From Lewinellaceae bacterium (GTDB lineage Bacteria; Bacteroidota; Bacteroidia; Chitinophagales; Saprospiraceae), in contig JADJRC010000047.1 of NCBI GenBank assembly GCA_016712415.1, positions 103,009 to 167,008 of the forward strand: a stretch of DNA of 64,000 nucleotides. Direction: 5' to 3'. Positions 63,999 through 64,000 of the stretch are shown piece after piece. The notes below the pieces were generated by a model, which saw only the letters and a list, made by a program, of their open reading frames with translations, did no database searches and was not told the origin of the DNA. The translations under genes were made by a program, and so were the position numbers. Numbering within the stretch: position 1 is the stretch's first letter; every line of letters begins with the position of its first letter.

Positions 63999-64000
63999 CC

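Noticed and set aside
62079..64000. Classical integron (intI plus attC array)
   Set aside because: The recombinase lacks the IntI-specific insert and has HARP-like modules instead, and no cassette ORFs are visible before the window ends.

Overview
The window looks like chromosomal DNA of a Bacteroidota bacterium, probably from the Saprospirales/Chitinophagales side. Reasons: gene starts lack Shine-Dalgarno sequences; several genes have a TAnnTTTG box (the Bacteroidota -7 promoter element) 25-55 nt before the start codon; there are many short lipoproteins with a Cys lipobox; an OmpA protein carries a carboxypeptidase-regulatory-like N-terminus; L31 is type B; NuoC and NuoD are separate and NuoG is short; and NamZ/DUF1343, DUF6340-like and DUF4249-like proteins are present. 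No rRNA or tRNA gene was recognised.

Layout. 1-5.2 kb: end of a GT39-type glycosyltransferase, a 2OG-Fe(II) oxygenase, two coiled-coil ORFs, asd, psd and a Spy-like secreted protein. 5.3-5.8 kb: tandem array of a ~92-97 bp CTGCG repeat. 5.8-12.7 kb (minus strand): galE, glpD, glpF, a HisRS-like protein, glpK and an RlmK-like methyltransferase, a glycerol-use cluster. 13-18.7 kb: fmt, OmpA/SPOR-like protein, alpha/beta hydrolase, mltG, panB, then a probable structured RNA ending in a terminator. 20.6-38.6 kb: a complete complex I (nuoA-N) operon interrupted at four places: DUF2750 (E/F), a three-gene AAA ATPase / TOPRIM / nucleotidyltransferase cassette (F/G), a GT-C-like membrane protein (L/M) and an S4 protein (M/N). 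38.7-46.9 kb: SH3 lipoprotein, GluQ-like synthetase, TPR lipoprotein, purM, sugar-nucleotidyltransferase-like protein, rpmE, coaE, crtY and a c-type cytochrome lipoprotein. 47-59 kb: envelope proteins, TraB/GumN, GDPD, SCP2, HslR-like S4 protein, DUF58 plus PPK2, mgsA, separated by three repeat-rich intergenic stretches. 59.3-64 kb: LytTR response regulator, a vapC relic, namZ, a Zn-ribbon protein, and a tyrosine recombinase with three HARP-like N-terminal modules followed by two long palindromes.

How the genes work together. GlpF imports glycerol, GlpK phosphorylates it and GlpD oxidises glycerol-3-phosphate into the quinone pool; complex I feeds the same pool from NADH. MgsA acts on the resulting dihydroxyacetone phosphate, and GDPD can supply glycerol-3-phosphate from lipid headgroups. 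MltG, NamZ and the SPOR/OmpA proteins serve the cell wall.

Quality note. At least five genes (nuoK, the GT-C-like gene, purM, the cytochrome gene, namZ), and probably two more, are broken by single-base indels, nearly all in short homopolymers. This is more consistent with residual assembly error than with decay. The candidates for something new are the cassette inside the nuo operon, the HARP-recombinase with its palindromes, the structured RNA upstream of panB, and the HisRS-like gene in the glycerol cluster.
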